This document shows positions 34,801-45,963 of a stretch of DNA of 64,000 bases, one piece after another. Origin of the DNA: Trebouxia sp. TZW2008 (taxonomy: Eukaryota > Chlorophyta > Trebouxiophyceae > Trebouxiales > Trebouxiaceae); assembly GCA_002118135.1 (NCBI GenBank), contig BDIU01000273.1, positions 1 through 64,000 on the forward strand, read 5' to 3'. The stretch's first letter is position 1; each line of letters starts with the position of its first letter. The position numbers were made by a program, and so were the translations under genes. Under the pieces are notes generated by a model, which saw only the letters and a program-made list of their open reading frames with translations, was not told where the DNA came from and searched no databases.

Positions 34801-37800
34801 CTCGCAAAGTCTGTGACCTAAAGGAGGCTAGGCGTTATGGTCATGTCTCATAGCTCAGATGTGCATTGCAGCTTCCAGAATCAAGTCAGATTGCTTTGAT
34901 TGCCAAAAGTTGAGCACGCAACGCAAGGACATGAGCATTATACAGCACAAACGCTCACCTGCTCCTGTGCAATCTCGTCATCACTGAGGGTGACTCCCAC
35001 CGCTGCAGCACTATCTGCCTGTGGGTCTGTGTCCAGCACCCCTTGACTACCTTCAGCTTCTTCCTCAACAACAGCACCTGCAGCATGCAGCCTATGTGAG
35101 GTGCGCAGCCTATGCTACATAGCTTAAGCTCACTGAGACTTTGTATGCACTGCACCAGTGAACTTTGTGGCATACGTTGTACTATATGAATGGTGGGTGT
35201 GACAGAGTTGAGTGTCTACACACGTGGCACAGTGCAGCAGTATTGGCAGAAAATGTTGAGCAAGTCATCTCAAGAGTGACAGCAGAGCGCGATGAGGGTT
35301 GCCCATGTATTGTGGTCTGCGTACCTGCTCCCTGATCACTGTCTTTGATGTTGCTGGCCTCCTTGTCTACAGTTTCAGCTTCACCTGACACGTTCATTTG
35401 TTCCTTCACCTACAGCACAAAGTCACGCTGGATTGAATAGTGATGCTACGTCTTGCAGACATGATGTGGACAAACCAGGCTGGCCACTGATAATGCTGGA
35501 GCCTTGCACTGAAAGCACGTGCAATGCAGCAAAGCACAGCAGCGACTCTTTTGCATTGGGTTTGACACGCACATGTGTTCTGTTGACACACTGCACTCAA
35601 GCTGAGCATATCGCATGTAAAAGGGCGCAGACCTGCAAGCCAGCAACGCCCTCTGCTACCGCCTCAATGGGATCATCCTGCATTGGCACATTCTCCACGT
35701 GAGCATAAGTAGCTTATGACAGCTGTCAAAATGGAGGGTTTATTGCACACACAATCAAAATCCACCTCCAAAATCGCAGGCATGGCAGGTGCTGCAGCGG
35801 CTTGCTGTAGTTGCACTGCCGCCACGGGCATTTGCATGCATGTTCACTAGAAAGGCTTTGACAGATGATCTTCATCAAGCCTAACAACAGCGCAGAATCA
35901 AGTGTAGGACAAACAAAATATTGAGAGTGTCGAGGCAAGAGTTTATATGCAGTTTCCCAATGCACGAAATAGAGCAAGCCTTGAGCTGCACAGCATCTTA
36001 CCTGCTCCTGTGGTGTTTGATCATCACTGAGGCTGCCTCTCACTGCTGCTGCAGCGCTATCTGCAGGTGGGTCCTTGATGAGCACCCCTTGACTACCCTC
36101 AGCTTCCTCCTCAGCACCTACAGCAGGCAATCTATGTGAGGCGCGCAACCTATGCTAGACTGCTTGCGCTCACTTGGGCTGTATGTACCACTGCAACTGG
36201 CTTCTTTGGCATAATTTACTATGTGTATGATGGGTCTGATGAGCTTGTGGGTATGCCTTGGGCATGATCTGGTCACCTTCAGCTGTAAGCCGTTTTGCAG
36301 GACCTGCAGCAGGCAAGCCATGTGAGGGGCAATGCCTGGGCTACATTGCTCAACTCTAGTCAAACTGTATGCAGTAAAGCAATACACAAATCCTATGGCA
36401 TCTTTTGTGCTGTGCAAATGAGGGGTCTGAGCAGCTTGTGGGTATAGGCACGGCTTGAGCATGATCTAGGAATCCTCAGCTGTAAGCTCAAATGTAGGAC
36501 CTGCAGCAGGCAAAATATGTCAGGGGCATTGCCTAGGCTACATTGCTCAAGGCCAATTGCACTGTATGTATTACTGTAATAGTCAAGTTCTGTGACATAG
36601 TTTCTGGTATGTGGATGATGGATCTGATTGGCTTGTGGAACGAGGGCCTAGGCTACATTGCTCAAGTCCAGTTGGACCGTATGTATTGCTATAACCGTCA
36701 AGTTTAGTAGCCTGTTTGTGTTACGTGGATGATGGGTCATGTCAGGTTGTGGGTGTGGCTGAAGCACGTCCTTTGTTACCATCTGCTACAACCCCATCAG
36801 GAGAATCTGCCTTGGATAGGCTGTGTGAGGGGCGCCTATGCTACATTGCTCAAGCTCAGGTGGACTGTATGCAGAATGGCAACAGACAAAAATTGTGCCA
36901 TTCAAATGAGATGGTGATCTGGGTCTTACCTGAAATACAGACTTGTGTGTCTGCACACCTTGCAGAGCGTAATCAGTTGTTGCAGATTAGTTTTGAGAAG
37001 ACATTTTACCAGGGGAAGCAGTTCTCACGGACTGCCTTGCATCACACTTGGTGTCAGCGTACCTGCTGCCTGGGCTCCTCCGCTGCTGCCAGCCTCACTG
37101 TCCATGATAGCCTGGCCTTCCACCTCTAAGTCGTCCTCCATCTGAAACACAAGGTTGTGCTCGATCGCCGATGTAGCAATGCTAAGCCTTGCAAAACATG
37201 GACCAGCGTGCGAGCTAGAATTGCCACAAATAAGGCATTGCAAGCATATAAGACACAACAAAGGATAGCACCAACTCCTTGTAACGGGTGTGACACCCAC
37301 TTGTTGACATGCTGCACTTGTCACTGAACAAAGCTTGCATGAAGATTGCAGACCTTCAGGGCAGCAAGGCCTCCTGCTGCTGAACCAACAGGATCTTCCT
37401 GCAGGGCTTGCTCCTGCAGGTGAGCATGAACAGCTTATGTGACAGCAATCGAAATGGACGGTTTGCTGCAAACACTCAAAGATTCTCACCTCTGAAATCA
37501 AAGGCATGGCAGGCTCCACAGCAGCTGGCTGCCGAACCTCCGCCGCAGTGGGAAACTGAATGCAAAATCACCAGAGAAGTTTTGGCAGGAAAATTCTCAA
37601 GCATAGCAACAGCCCAGGATCAAGCAACGGGCAAGCTTTTGTCAACAACAGTTTGAACAGCAAATCGTGTGTGCAAATTCCCGGCTAGCTCAGCGGACAA
37701 AACCGACCTGCGGTACTGCCAGGCCTTTGTGTCTCAGCATTTCCTACAGCAGATCGCGAGTTGATGGCACCGGGAGGAGCACTCCGAGCGCTAACAAATT

Positions 37801-37931
37801 GCAGTGCATTGCCTGCTTACCATTACTGAGTCATACTTGCGTCTGTTTTTGGTGTTCTTGCGTTTTCCTTCCAGCGCGAGACGATGCGCCTCGAAAAATT
37901 GACGTTGATCTCGGCGGCTCATGGAGTTCAT
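28849..37931 (-). CDS. Acidic disordered protein, head-to-head paralogue 1
   Basis: Sixteen exons close in phase to 591 aa: 37821-37931, 37490-37555, 37354-37413, 37063-37141, 36002-36117, 35633-35692, 35325-35409, 34959-35077, 34423-34498, 33534-33635, 32431-32738, 31894-32029, 31430-31533, 30696-30824, 29628-29765 and 28849-28935. N-terminal signature: MSRRDQRQFFEAHRLALEGK, then RKYDSVM. The middle is acidic and Ser/Ala/Pro-rich. One aromatic patch stands out (SRASTPDMTLVWFEDQRAYY). A basic segment (GSPRKLKLKWSAAREARRAA) and two KRR clusters (HDAPKRRAPPAPFQ; SDAPKRRFAAPATQ) suggest a nuclear protein. Three exon pairs are internal duplicates: 37354/35633, 36002/34959 and 30696/29628. No catalytic domain is recognised. 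A transcription- or chromatin-related role is only a guess. Confidence 0.7.
30274..30350. repeat. Long intronic hairpin (29-bp arms, 19-nt loop)
   Basis: Arms 30274-30302 and 30322-30350 are inverted repeats matching at 27 of 29 positions (CACCTGCTCTGGGTTTTGCC against its complement). It sits in the intron between exons 30696-30824 and 29628-29765 of the disordered-protein gene. It could be a small foldback element or a small-RNA precursor. Confidence 0.9.
33830..34410 (-). repeat. About 90-130-bp degenerate tandem repeats upstream of exon 33534-33635
   Basis: Units share a TTGC(T/A)TGCAGACAGCAAGCAGG core followed by a CAGCAGCAAC tract and a CTGACACTG segment, at about 33838, 33970, 34070, 34160, 34270 and 34365. 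Some carry a weak copy of the donor end of exon 34423-34498. Similar TTGC..GGCAGC units occur in the right arm (40360-40570). Confidence 0.65.
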
Positions 37932-38296
37932 CACCGTCTGTTTTGTTGACCGGCGCTACGGCAAGAGGCGGGCCGCACAAGCTTTCTTGCTTAGACGTAG
38001 GTCAACAGCACGGCCTGAACAATGGCGAAGCTGGGTGGGAAGACGCGCGGGTATAGCACTGGGCTAGCACTATATAGCACTAGTCAACGCCGTTGACTGA
38101 TCGCGGTGACTTCGGATTTGTCATGATGACTAGCAGCTCTGTGGTCTGGCTTTTTGCAAATTTGCAATTGACAAGATCAGAGCACTTGCCTTCTCGCATA
38201 GTCCTGGGCATGGTCGCATGGTCGACGCACGTCTAAGCACGACCCTTCTTGCCGCCCGTATTGCGCTGCACCGCCAGGCAAGAAAAGCAGACGGTA
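37932..38296. promoter_or_regulatory. Shared bidirectional promoter of the head-to-head paralogues
   Basis: 365 bp separate the two divergent start codons. The bases just before each ATG match between the two genes (CAGACGGT(A/G)ATGAA), so the inverted duplication includes 5' UTR or promoter sequence. No TATA box stands out. Confidence 0.6.
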
Positions 38297-41200
38297 ATGA
38301 AACGCGTGAGCCGCCGTGATCAGCGCAATTTTGACGAGGCGTATCGTCTCGCGCAAGCAGGCCAGCTAGAAAAGATCAAGAACAAATATGGGGACAAATA
38401 TGACTCTATCTTGGTGAGCAGGCAATGCCATGCAACTTGATAGCGCTCAGAGTGCTCCCCGCATAATCACAAACACGGTATTTGCTGCAGGCCGAGATGA
38501 TGACGCGCAAACCCTTGCAGGTCAGTTGTGACCGTTGACCTAGCAAGGGAAGTGCACAAAAGATCTTCTCTCGAAAGCGTAGTGACCTGCTTGTCAGACG
38601 TGCGATTCTGCACTGTTGCTAGGCTTGAACACTTTCCTGCCAAAATTTTTCTGGTGGATATGCATGCAGATTTCTAGGAGGCCAAGACACCCAATGCGGC
38701 CAGCTGCAGCAGCATCTACAGTGGGGCCTAACCTGCAGGTGAAAACTCTCCAGTGCCTGCAGCAAACCATCAACTTTGACTGCCGTTGCAGAAGCTGTCC
38801 ATGCTCACGTGCAGGAGCAACCATTGCAGGAAGATCCCTTTGGTTCAACAGCAGCAGGACTTGCTGCGCTCAAGGTCTGCGCTGTTCGTCAAAGCTTTCT
38901 TCAGTCATGAGTGCAGTATGCCAATAAAGCGTATGTGTCTGTCACACCCAATCAGTGCTATGCTGCATTGCACATACTTGCAATGAAAGTGCTGGCCTTG
39001 TCAGTGGGCATTATGCATCACATGTGGGTCCAAGCCATGGCTGCAAGGCCTGGCACTGCTATGCAGCAATCTAGCACAATCTTGTGTTGCAGGTGAAGGA
39101 AGAAACAGGTGTGACAGATGTTGCTGCAATCAAGAGCAACGAGGCTGCATATGCCAAAGATGGTGAGCAGGTAGCTCAAGCAGGTGTGCAGACATTACCT
39201 TCACATGCATGGAATGATGAATGAGGTTGCTCAATTGGCGAGCTGGCTTGCTCAAAGTTTTTCTGAAAATCCTGGTTGCACTTTGCAAAATTTGGTGACA
39301 CCCACTGTCACCAACTGGATCAAACCCATCATTCAGATGGCAGAAAACATGTTAATGAAACTGCCTGGTGATGTGCAGCATACAGTACAATTGGACTTGA
39401 GCCATGCGATATAGGCAGCGCCCCTTAAATCACCTGGTCTGTATGCATTCACAGCTGAAGATTACCCTGAGCTGTTCAAGCCAGAAGCACAAGCTGATCA
39501 CACCCATCATTCACATGGCGCAAAGTTTCCCCATAAGGCTTGCGTTGTTGCATACTGCACACAGTCACACAGTCCTCTTTCTCTATTACTGAAAGAGAAC
39601 AAACATTCTTCCTCTCCCGACTGTGCATGGGCAATATAGCATGTGCAATGTGCCTGACACAGATTGCCTGCTGCAGCAGTTCCAGATGAGGAAGTCACAG
39701 CAGAGGGTAGTGAAACTATGCCCAAGCCTCACCCAGAGGTTGAGGCTGGTGCATCAGCAGCGGTAGCAGGTGGGAGCAATGAGCCAGCAGTAATGCAGCA
39801 GGTAAGAGACTTCCCTCCCAAGTGTACATGTCTTTTGGCTGCGTCATTGCAACCTGGGAAACAAGACAAACTATGTCGATGCCCTGTAAGTATGTTGCTT
39901 GCCTGTGTTGCTTGACACACAGTCTCTGAAGGGCACATTCTGCATACAACTTTGTGTCCAGGTCAAGGCTGATTCAGACAAAATGGGCGCAGCACTCTTG
40001 CTGTTGTCTCTGCCTGGCTTGCTTGTGCAGCCCACATGATCTTACGCGGGCCTGCTTATCAAATGCTTGAGAGCGCCTGTGCAAGACCATCATCATGGCA
40101 GCATGCATGACAAGACCTTTCACAAACATAGCCGTTAGCATTGAGACTACTGTTGCTGCACAGGCCAAGAGCAGCCCGCCTCCCACATCAGCTACTGCTG
40201 CAACAATGAACACTGAGAGCGATGACCCACCATCACACCAGGTGACTTTGGTTTTCTTTCTCCATCTTCAGACATCTATCTGCAATGACAGGGTAAGCCT
40301 TAGTTTGTCATCAAAATCATCATGGCATGTGGGTATTGGTGCTGTTCCAACAACAAACACCCATCTGCTTGCTGGCAGCAAACAATGACAGTGTCAGCGT
40401 TGGCTTGCCATTAACACCATCACGACATCTGGGTATTGTTGCTGTCTCAACATCAAATACCCTTCTCACTGTCGTTTGCAAGTCGTTGCAATGACAGATC
40501 TGACTCTGGGTTGCGAGCAGCATCATCAGACCGTGTGCAAAATGTGCTTGCAAACAGCTGGCAACGACAGTGTTAGCTGTATTTTGCCGACATGAGGCTC
40601 GGCGTCAGGGGTCCTATGTTTCAGCTATAACATATGAAAAGTGAGCAAAACAAAGTTCAGCAGCATTCTCAGGCCAGCCCTTCGGCAGTCCCTATTTAAG
40701 ATATACAGTAAACTCTCTTGTTGACGACTGCTTTGGTCACCTAAATTTTCTGTCATTACATAAATTGTCCTTACTCAGATTACTCAGAGGGACCACTGCA
40801 GTCAGAATGCAGTAATGAGTTACCAATGGCGTTGTCCATATGTTAAAATTGTCCTTACATCAAGTGTCCTTACAAAGAGAGTTTACCGTATGCACATTTT
40901 GCATTGTCTGTTTTCACTATGTGGCAGTCTTCAAAAGGTGTCATTGACATAGGTCATGCTTGCAATGCAGGAGCTGGATCAGGGAGCAGTAGAGCAAGCA
41001 CGCCTCCTCCTGAGATAATGCACATCTGGGCGCAAGACAGGATCGCCTTCTACATGCAATTTTTGTCACCAACACCAGGTTCTGAGCTGTTACTAACTTC
41101 TACTGACCTTGCTCATCATTTGACATTCGCACCAATGTTGCATAAGGGTGGAGTCTATACATTTGCAGAGTCTTGGGCGCCCAAGACAGGCCACTGATAC

Positions 41201-42189
41201 AGCCTGTCTTGCGATCATAGCAGACATGAAGGTATCGCAATTGCAGTTCTCTAATACCATTCTGACAGGTGTGACGTGTTGTGCTATAGCTGAGGTGTGA
41301 GAGCCTCTTCTGACATAGCGCTGCCATGACACTGCTCAAAACCAGTTGTGTTGATGTCAATGGGCTCACAGTTGATCTTGATCATATCATGACTGCAGGG
41401 AAGGATTTGCTGTGAGGGCTGGACAGACCTGCCAGTCATATGCAGGAGTTTAGCATCAAAGTGTCACCACGCTGTGTCAGGTCTGTTTTCCGCTGACACT
41501 GACACCGTCATTGCCACGCAGATCAAGTCGCTGCAGAAGCCGCTCAGGCTGAGCATGGGCCCCCCAGTTGACTTTGCTCCATTCTGCGCAATGACAGGCA
41601 ACATTGTGCCAATTTTGCTTTCAGCACAGGCGCAGACATTTTCACCTGCATGCAGATCAAGTTGCTGCAGAAGCTAATCAGCCAGAGCATGAAGCCTCTA
41701 GTTGGGTTTGCTGCATTTTGACCGGTCACAGGCAACACTGTGCCAGTTCTGGTGTCAGGGGCACTGACATCATCATCTTTATGCAGATCAATATGCAGCA
41801 GAAGCCAGTGTGGACGGGCATGAAGCTCATGACCAGAGAATCCGAGCCCCATCTCCCAGTGATGTTCCTGACCCCCCTACCACCCTCCTCGACCCCTATC
41901 CAGGTGTCCATGCTGGTGTCTCTGCCAGCCCCATCACAGTCATCTATACAGCCAGATGTCAGTACCCCTTCCTGTGATTCACTCCGACCCCCTGCCACTC
42001 TCCCTGCTCTCACTGCAATCATCTCTGCTAGCGCCCTACAACCCTATCAATCCTTGACAGCGCATCTGCAGCTGATGAGGAACCTGGTCAGGTAGCTGGA
42101 GGGGCAGCTGGCCAAGCAGCTGGAGAGACAATTTTCGAGATGCCAGGTCGCCTCAAGTTCTGTGGTGACTCTGATCCAAAGGACTGATG
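38297..42189 (+). CDS. Acidic disordered protein, head-to-head paralogue 2 (model incomplete)
   Basis: Supported exons: 38297-38413, 38491-38520 (30-nt microexon), 38815-38874, 39093-39162, 39677-39801, 40164-40241 and 40971-41078. Further pieces start at 41787 and near 42030, with a TGA at 42187. The N-terminus VSRRDQRNFDEAYRLAQAGQ, then GDKYDSIL, mirrors paralogue 1. Exon 38815-38874 (EQPLQEDPFGSTAAGLAALK) aligns without gaps to EQALQEDPVGSAAGGLAALK, and the intron before it is also similar. SRASTPPPEIMHIWAQDRIA corresponds to the aromatic patch of paralogue 1. The exon linking 40241 (phase 0) to 40971 (phase 1) and the splicing of the last exons are not resolved. The C-terminus may have decayed or diverged, since the 41787 exon runs into TGA if not spliced early. 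Confidence 0.6.
41515..41710 (+). repeat. Two extra copies of the exon that starts at 41787
   Basis: Acceptor plus DQVAAEAAQAEHGPPS (from 41522, then TGA) and DQVAAEANQPEHEASSW (from 41656) repeat the start of the exon at 41787 (DQYAAEASVDGHEAHDQ). Paralogue 1 has DQGDAAASQPTSGAPDQ here, once. So the triplication happened after the inverted duplication. Confidence 0.75.
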
Positions 42190-42744
42190 AATGCACATTA
42201 CTGGTGGGTAGCACAGCATACAGCCGCCATATACAGCTGGCTGCACGTTCGACTTCACATTGCACAGCTCACGTGTGTGCGCAATCGGAACAAACTTTGT
42301 CCTGTGTTTTTTTGCAGAGGTCTATTTGCTTTCTATGTTTCTTCAGATGTTATGGTACACAAAGCTGCTGCATGTTTGTGATGACGCATAATCTTCTATG
42401 CACGCTCCCAGTCTTGCAAACAATGCAACCTGCCTGTGCAGGCATGAAAACTGTTGCAATGCTGCCAATGCCCTGTACAATTTTGAATGCTGCTATGCAC
42501 TGCAGGACTGGAGCAGTCAGCTGAATCTCGAGCAGAAGATCAGGATATGAATATAATAATAATAATATAATTTGGGCATTCTTGGTCTTGACATTTACTA
42601 GGTTTAGGCTGTTTTGGCTTCACTAGCTGTTAGAGTGTGTCCTTGTGCCAGTTCCCAGGTAGTCTAGGCTAGCAGGCATTTCATTATCTCTTTCAAACCC
42701 GTTTGATATTTGTTTGTCTTGTGCTGCTTGCTGTGCTGTAAGGC

Positions 42745-43120
42745 TGGACCCTTGTAACAACTGACCGCATCAAGCGGCAGGCCTATGTCAGGGATTGCTG
42801 GTAGCTGAACTTGGCTATCACTGGTCTTCGACGTAGACCTGCAAGGGCTTGAGGTTGTTACGGGGTTTGGTGTCTGCAGCGCACATGCTTACAGTCTTGT
42901 GCCTACACCTACGTGACAGCAACACATATTACCACGCATGTTGGTGACACGTGTTTTTGTCGCATGTGTTGACACGTTATAGTAATTTGATTGTGCTGCG
43001 TGGTCTTGTCTCGTTTTGTTGTTGTGTTGTTGTCTTGTCTTGTCTTGGCTTGGCTTGGCTTGGCTTGTCTTGTCTTGTCTTGTCTTGTCTTGTCTTGTCT
43101 TGTCTTGTCTTGTCTTTCTC
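42745..43120 (+). repeat. Right-arm mirror element and (CTTGT)n tract
   Basis: 42745-42870 is the inverted partner of 28141-28245. It is followed at ~43030-43118 by a CTTGT/CTTGG pentanucleotide array of about 17 units. No coding function. Confidence 0.85.
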
Positions 43121-43249
43121 ATGTGTTGCATTGCGTTGTGTTGTATGGCATGGTGTTGTGATGGGTTGGGTTGAGATACGGCGTGCAGTGGTGTGGTGCG
43201 GGGCATTTGTTGCTTGCTGATACTCCCGAGAGTATCAGTTCAAGGCCAC

Positions 43250-44300
43250 AAAGATTCTGCATGCCAGAAGCAATGCCTCAATTTTTTCTATCTGTGTTGT
43301 CAGCTTGTCATCCAGTACAGCAATGCTGCATTCACCGTTGGCCATGCACTAACACTGGCGCATTGATGCATGCGCCAATACTATGTACCTGCAAATTTGA
43401 CCTCAAGGTCATTTTCTCTGGACTTGCTCACCTGCTGCCCTGCTAGAAAGCAATCATTTGTTGGTGATTGCTTCCTAAGCTTCTGAGATGGCTATCATAG
43501 CAAGCACCGGCTGATGTTTGCTTAAATGGCATTTGGCACAGCCCTGAGTGCTGCTGTGGCAGGCGCCCTGACCACAACCATTGGTGTTCAGCGACTTAAA
43601 CCAGATCAGCGCCAGAAGCACTGTCTCACATCAGCTTAGCAGTGATGACAGCCTGCTATCAACTGCAGCACTGCTTTTGTAGCCTCCATCATGTTCAGTG
43701 CTGAAGCAGGCTTTCTGATAGCAGACACCAGCAGTGCATCGCTTCACGCCCACATCAGCGCCAGAACTGCATCAAGCCGATTTGTCAATGATGTCAGCCT
43801 GATGTGCATTGCAGCAATGCTCAATGCAGTATGTGCCATATGCTCAGAGCCTCTGTGAATTTGCACCTGCTGCACCTGGCGAGCAATCACTTTGTTGATG
43901 TCTGCTTGATAGGTGTTGTCACAGTGTTGTCTTGCGCAGCCCTGGGAAAGCAAGCATCTGTGGCTTGACTGCTGTGACAGTGTTTGCCACATTCCTGTCA
44001 GGCGATGTGACAGGCGCTGTGACTGCAAACATCACCATTAAATAGCTTCAAACCGACGTCAGCGCCAGAAGCACTGTCTCAAAGCAGCTGTGCTGTCAGC
44101 TTGTTGTCTGATGATGCAAGCAATTGACAGCTTTTATGACAGCCATGTCATGTGCTGTGGCAGGCGCTCTGGCTTCGGGCTTATGCACCCCTCAAGCACT
44201 GTCAGTCATTGTTGGACCATAATCAGCTCAACTATTGCAACCGGTCCAGTGTCTTCTGCTGTTCAGTGATAGCTACTCAGTGGTCTGGGTTCACCTTCTA
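43250..44300 (+). repeat. Outer flank of the right arm
   Basis: Degenerate repeated units (themes VTVLSCAAL, VFATFLSGDVTGAVTA) mirror 26450-27760. The frequent CAGCGCCAGAAGCACTGTCTCA motif recurs near 43605 and 44060. No complete gene. Confidence 0.55.
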
Positions 44301-44439
44301 GGTCTGACTGGATCGTTGCCTGTGTGATGTGCCAGCTGCCATCAATTGCATTCAGCTGTGCTCAGCTCCTGCTGGCTGCTGCTGCTTCAGGACTTGGATG
44401 CTGAGGCGGATACAGCATTGGCACTCCAAGGCAGACAGT

Positions 44440-45240
44440 GCCAGTGCTGTTGCTGTCACAAAGGCAGCAGAGTGGCTCAGATGCATGCTGCGCCGCATAC
44501 TTGCCTGATGCTGTTGCCTCTTGGCAAGTGGTTGCCTTATACTGTGCTACTTGTGCAATGGCACAGTGGGAGCCACTTGTGTGTCACAGCATTTTCTGGC
44601 ACTTTGCTGCCTTGGCATGCCGGAGCACTTAAGTCACGTAAACAGCACCAAACAGTGTTTTCTGTTGTTATAAAGGCAGCAAAGTAGCTGAGATCCCCGA
44701 TGGCACAAAGAGAGCCTGACACTGTGCCACTTTACAAGTAGTTGCCTTATACTGTGCTATTTGTGCAATGGCACATGAGTCAATTGTGTGCCATAGCGTC
44801 TTCTGGGACTTTGCTATTTGCTGAAAAGCTTTCGCATGCTGGAGCAATCAAGTCAGCATACAGTCAAGGCCTACAGTACCAGTGTGTCTGCTGTTTCAAA
44901 GGCAGCAAATTGGCTCAGATCCGCTGTGGCACATAATTGCTTGATGCTGTTACCTCTTTGCAAGTAGCTGCGCTACTTGCGCAGTGGCACAGCATGAGTC
45001 AACTGCGTATCTCAGCAATTCTTGGCACTGAGCTAACTTTTATCGGCCGAAGCAACAAGGTCAGGTAAACAGTACCACTGTATGGTGCTACACACACAGC
45101 GAAGTGATGCAAAACCACTGTGGCACATAGCTTTTTCACACTGTGCCATTTGCCAACTAGTTACAGTGCTACTTGTGTGGTGGTATATTGGGAACCAACA
45201 CTATGCCATGGCGTTGATAAGCTATTTTGCTAGCTTTGCA
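44440..45240. repeat. Four degenerate ~200-225-bp tandem repeats
   Basis: The core AAAGGCAGCA(G/A)A(G/T)T.GCT(C/G)AGAT recurs at ~44459, 44674 and 44901, with a weaker copy near 45095. Each is followed by TGTGCCA..TTGC(A/C)AAGTAG and TGTGC.ATGGCACA. No coding potential; this lies between the inverted duplication and the protease gene. Confidence 0.75.
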
Positions 45241-45664
45241 TGCTGAGGCAATTAAGAGAATCTGTCACATGATGAAGCATCTGATGTACTGACAGGCACA
45301 ATTACGGTATGCTGTCACAGTCGTCTTTCACCACAGCAGCTGCAAACATTGTTGCAATGATTTAGCTGAACAGGTCTTGCCGCATGCGTGTGTGCGGTAA
45401 GCTTGGCTTGTCACAATCTGACATCTAGATGTGATTGCAAGTGTTGCAGTACAACTCTCATGACATGTGACATTTTCACTGCAGTGCCTTGCATGGTCAG
45501 ATGCCCGATTGCAGGCATATCATATAGTTTGTTTGTGCTGTCAGCACAGACAGCACAAGTTCGAAGCTGCGCTCAGTGCCTGGCATGCTGCATTGCAGCT
45601 CAGTGTTGCAGAAACGTTCACGCAGCCTGCATAATTTGGTCTTGACACAAACAGTTTGAACTGA

Positions 45665-45962
45665 TCAAATGCTGTCATGCAACCTGAGGTCAACATACAT
45701 AGGCTGAATTGCAATGCGATAGTCATGAGGGTGCCCTGCAACCTTATGTATCTTTTGTCTCCCCACAGTGCTGACCAAGTGTTCAGCCAAGCATCAAGAA
45801 TCTTGGATTTTCCTGCTGCGTTTCAACTGGATCAACACACATCAAAATTGAATACACGCAAAATGCCTAGATTCAGCTCTTGAAGTCAGGTACTACTGTC
45901 ATGCAACCTAAGGTCAACATGCGTAGGCTGAGTTGCAATGCCGCAGCTCTCCATATTCTGCG
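45665..45962 (-). repeat. Two copies of the last exon of the protease, beyond its stop
   Basis: About 45665-45795 and 45885-45960 repeat pieces of exon 45964-46157 (theme QHSGDKRYI.L then ATQ.MYVDLRLHDS). They lie in the 3' flank after the working stop codon and are broken. Confidence 0.8.
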
Positions 45963-45963
45963 C

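Noticed and set aside
42889..43206. KTRQDKTRQD-type repeat protein on the minus strand
   Set aside because: It is the translation of the (CTTGT)n array, not a gene.
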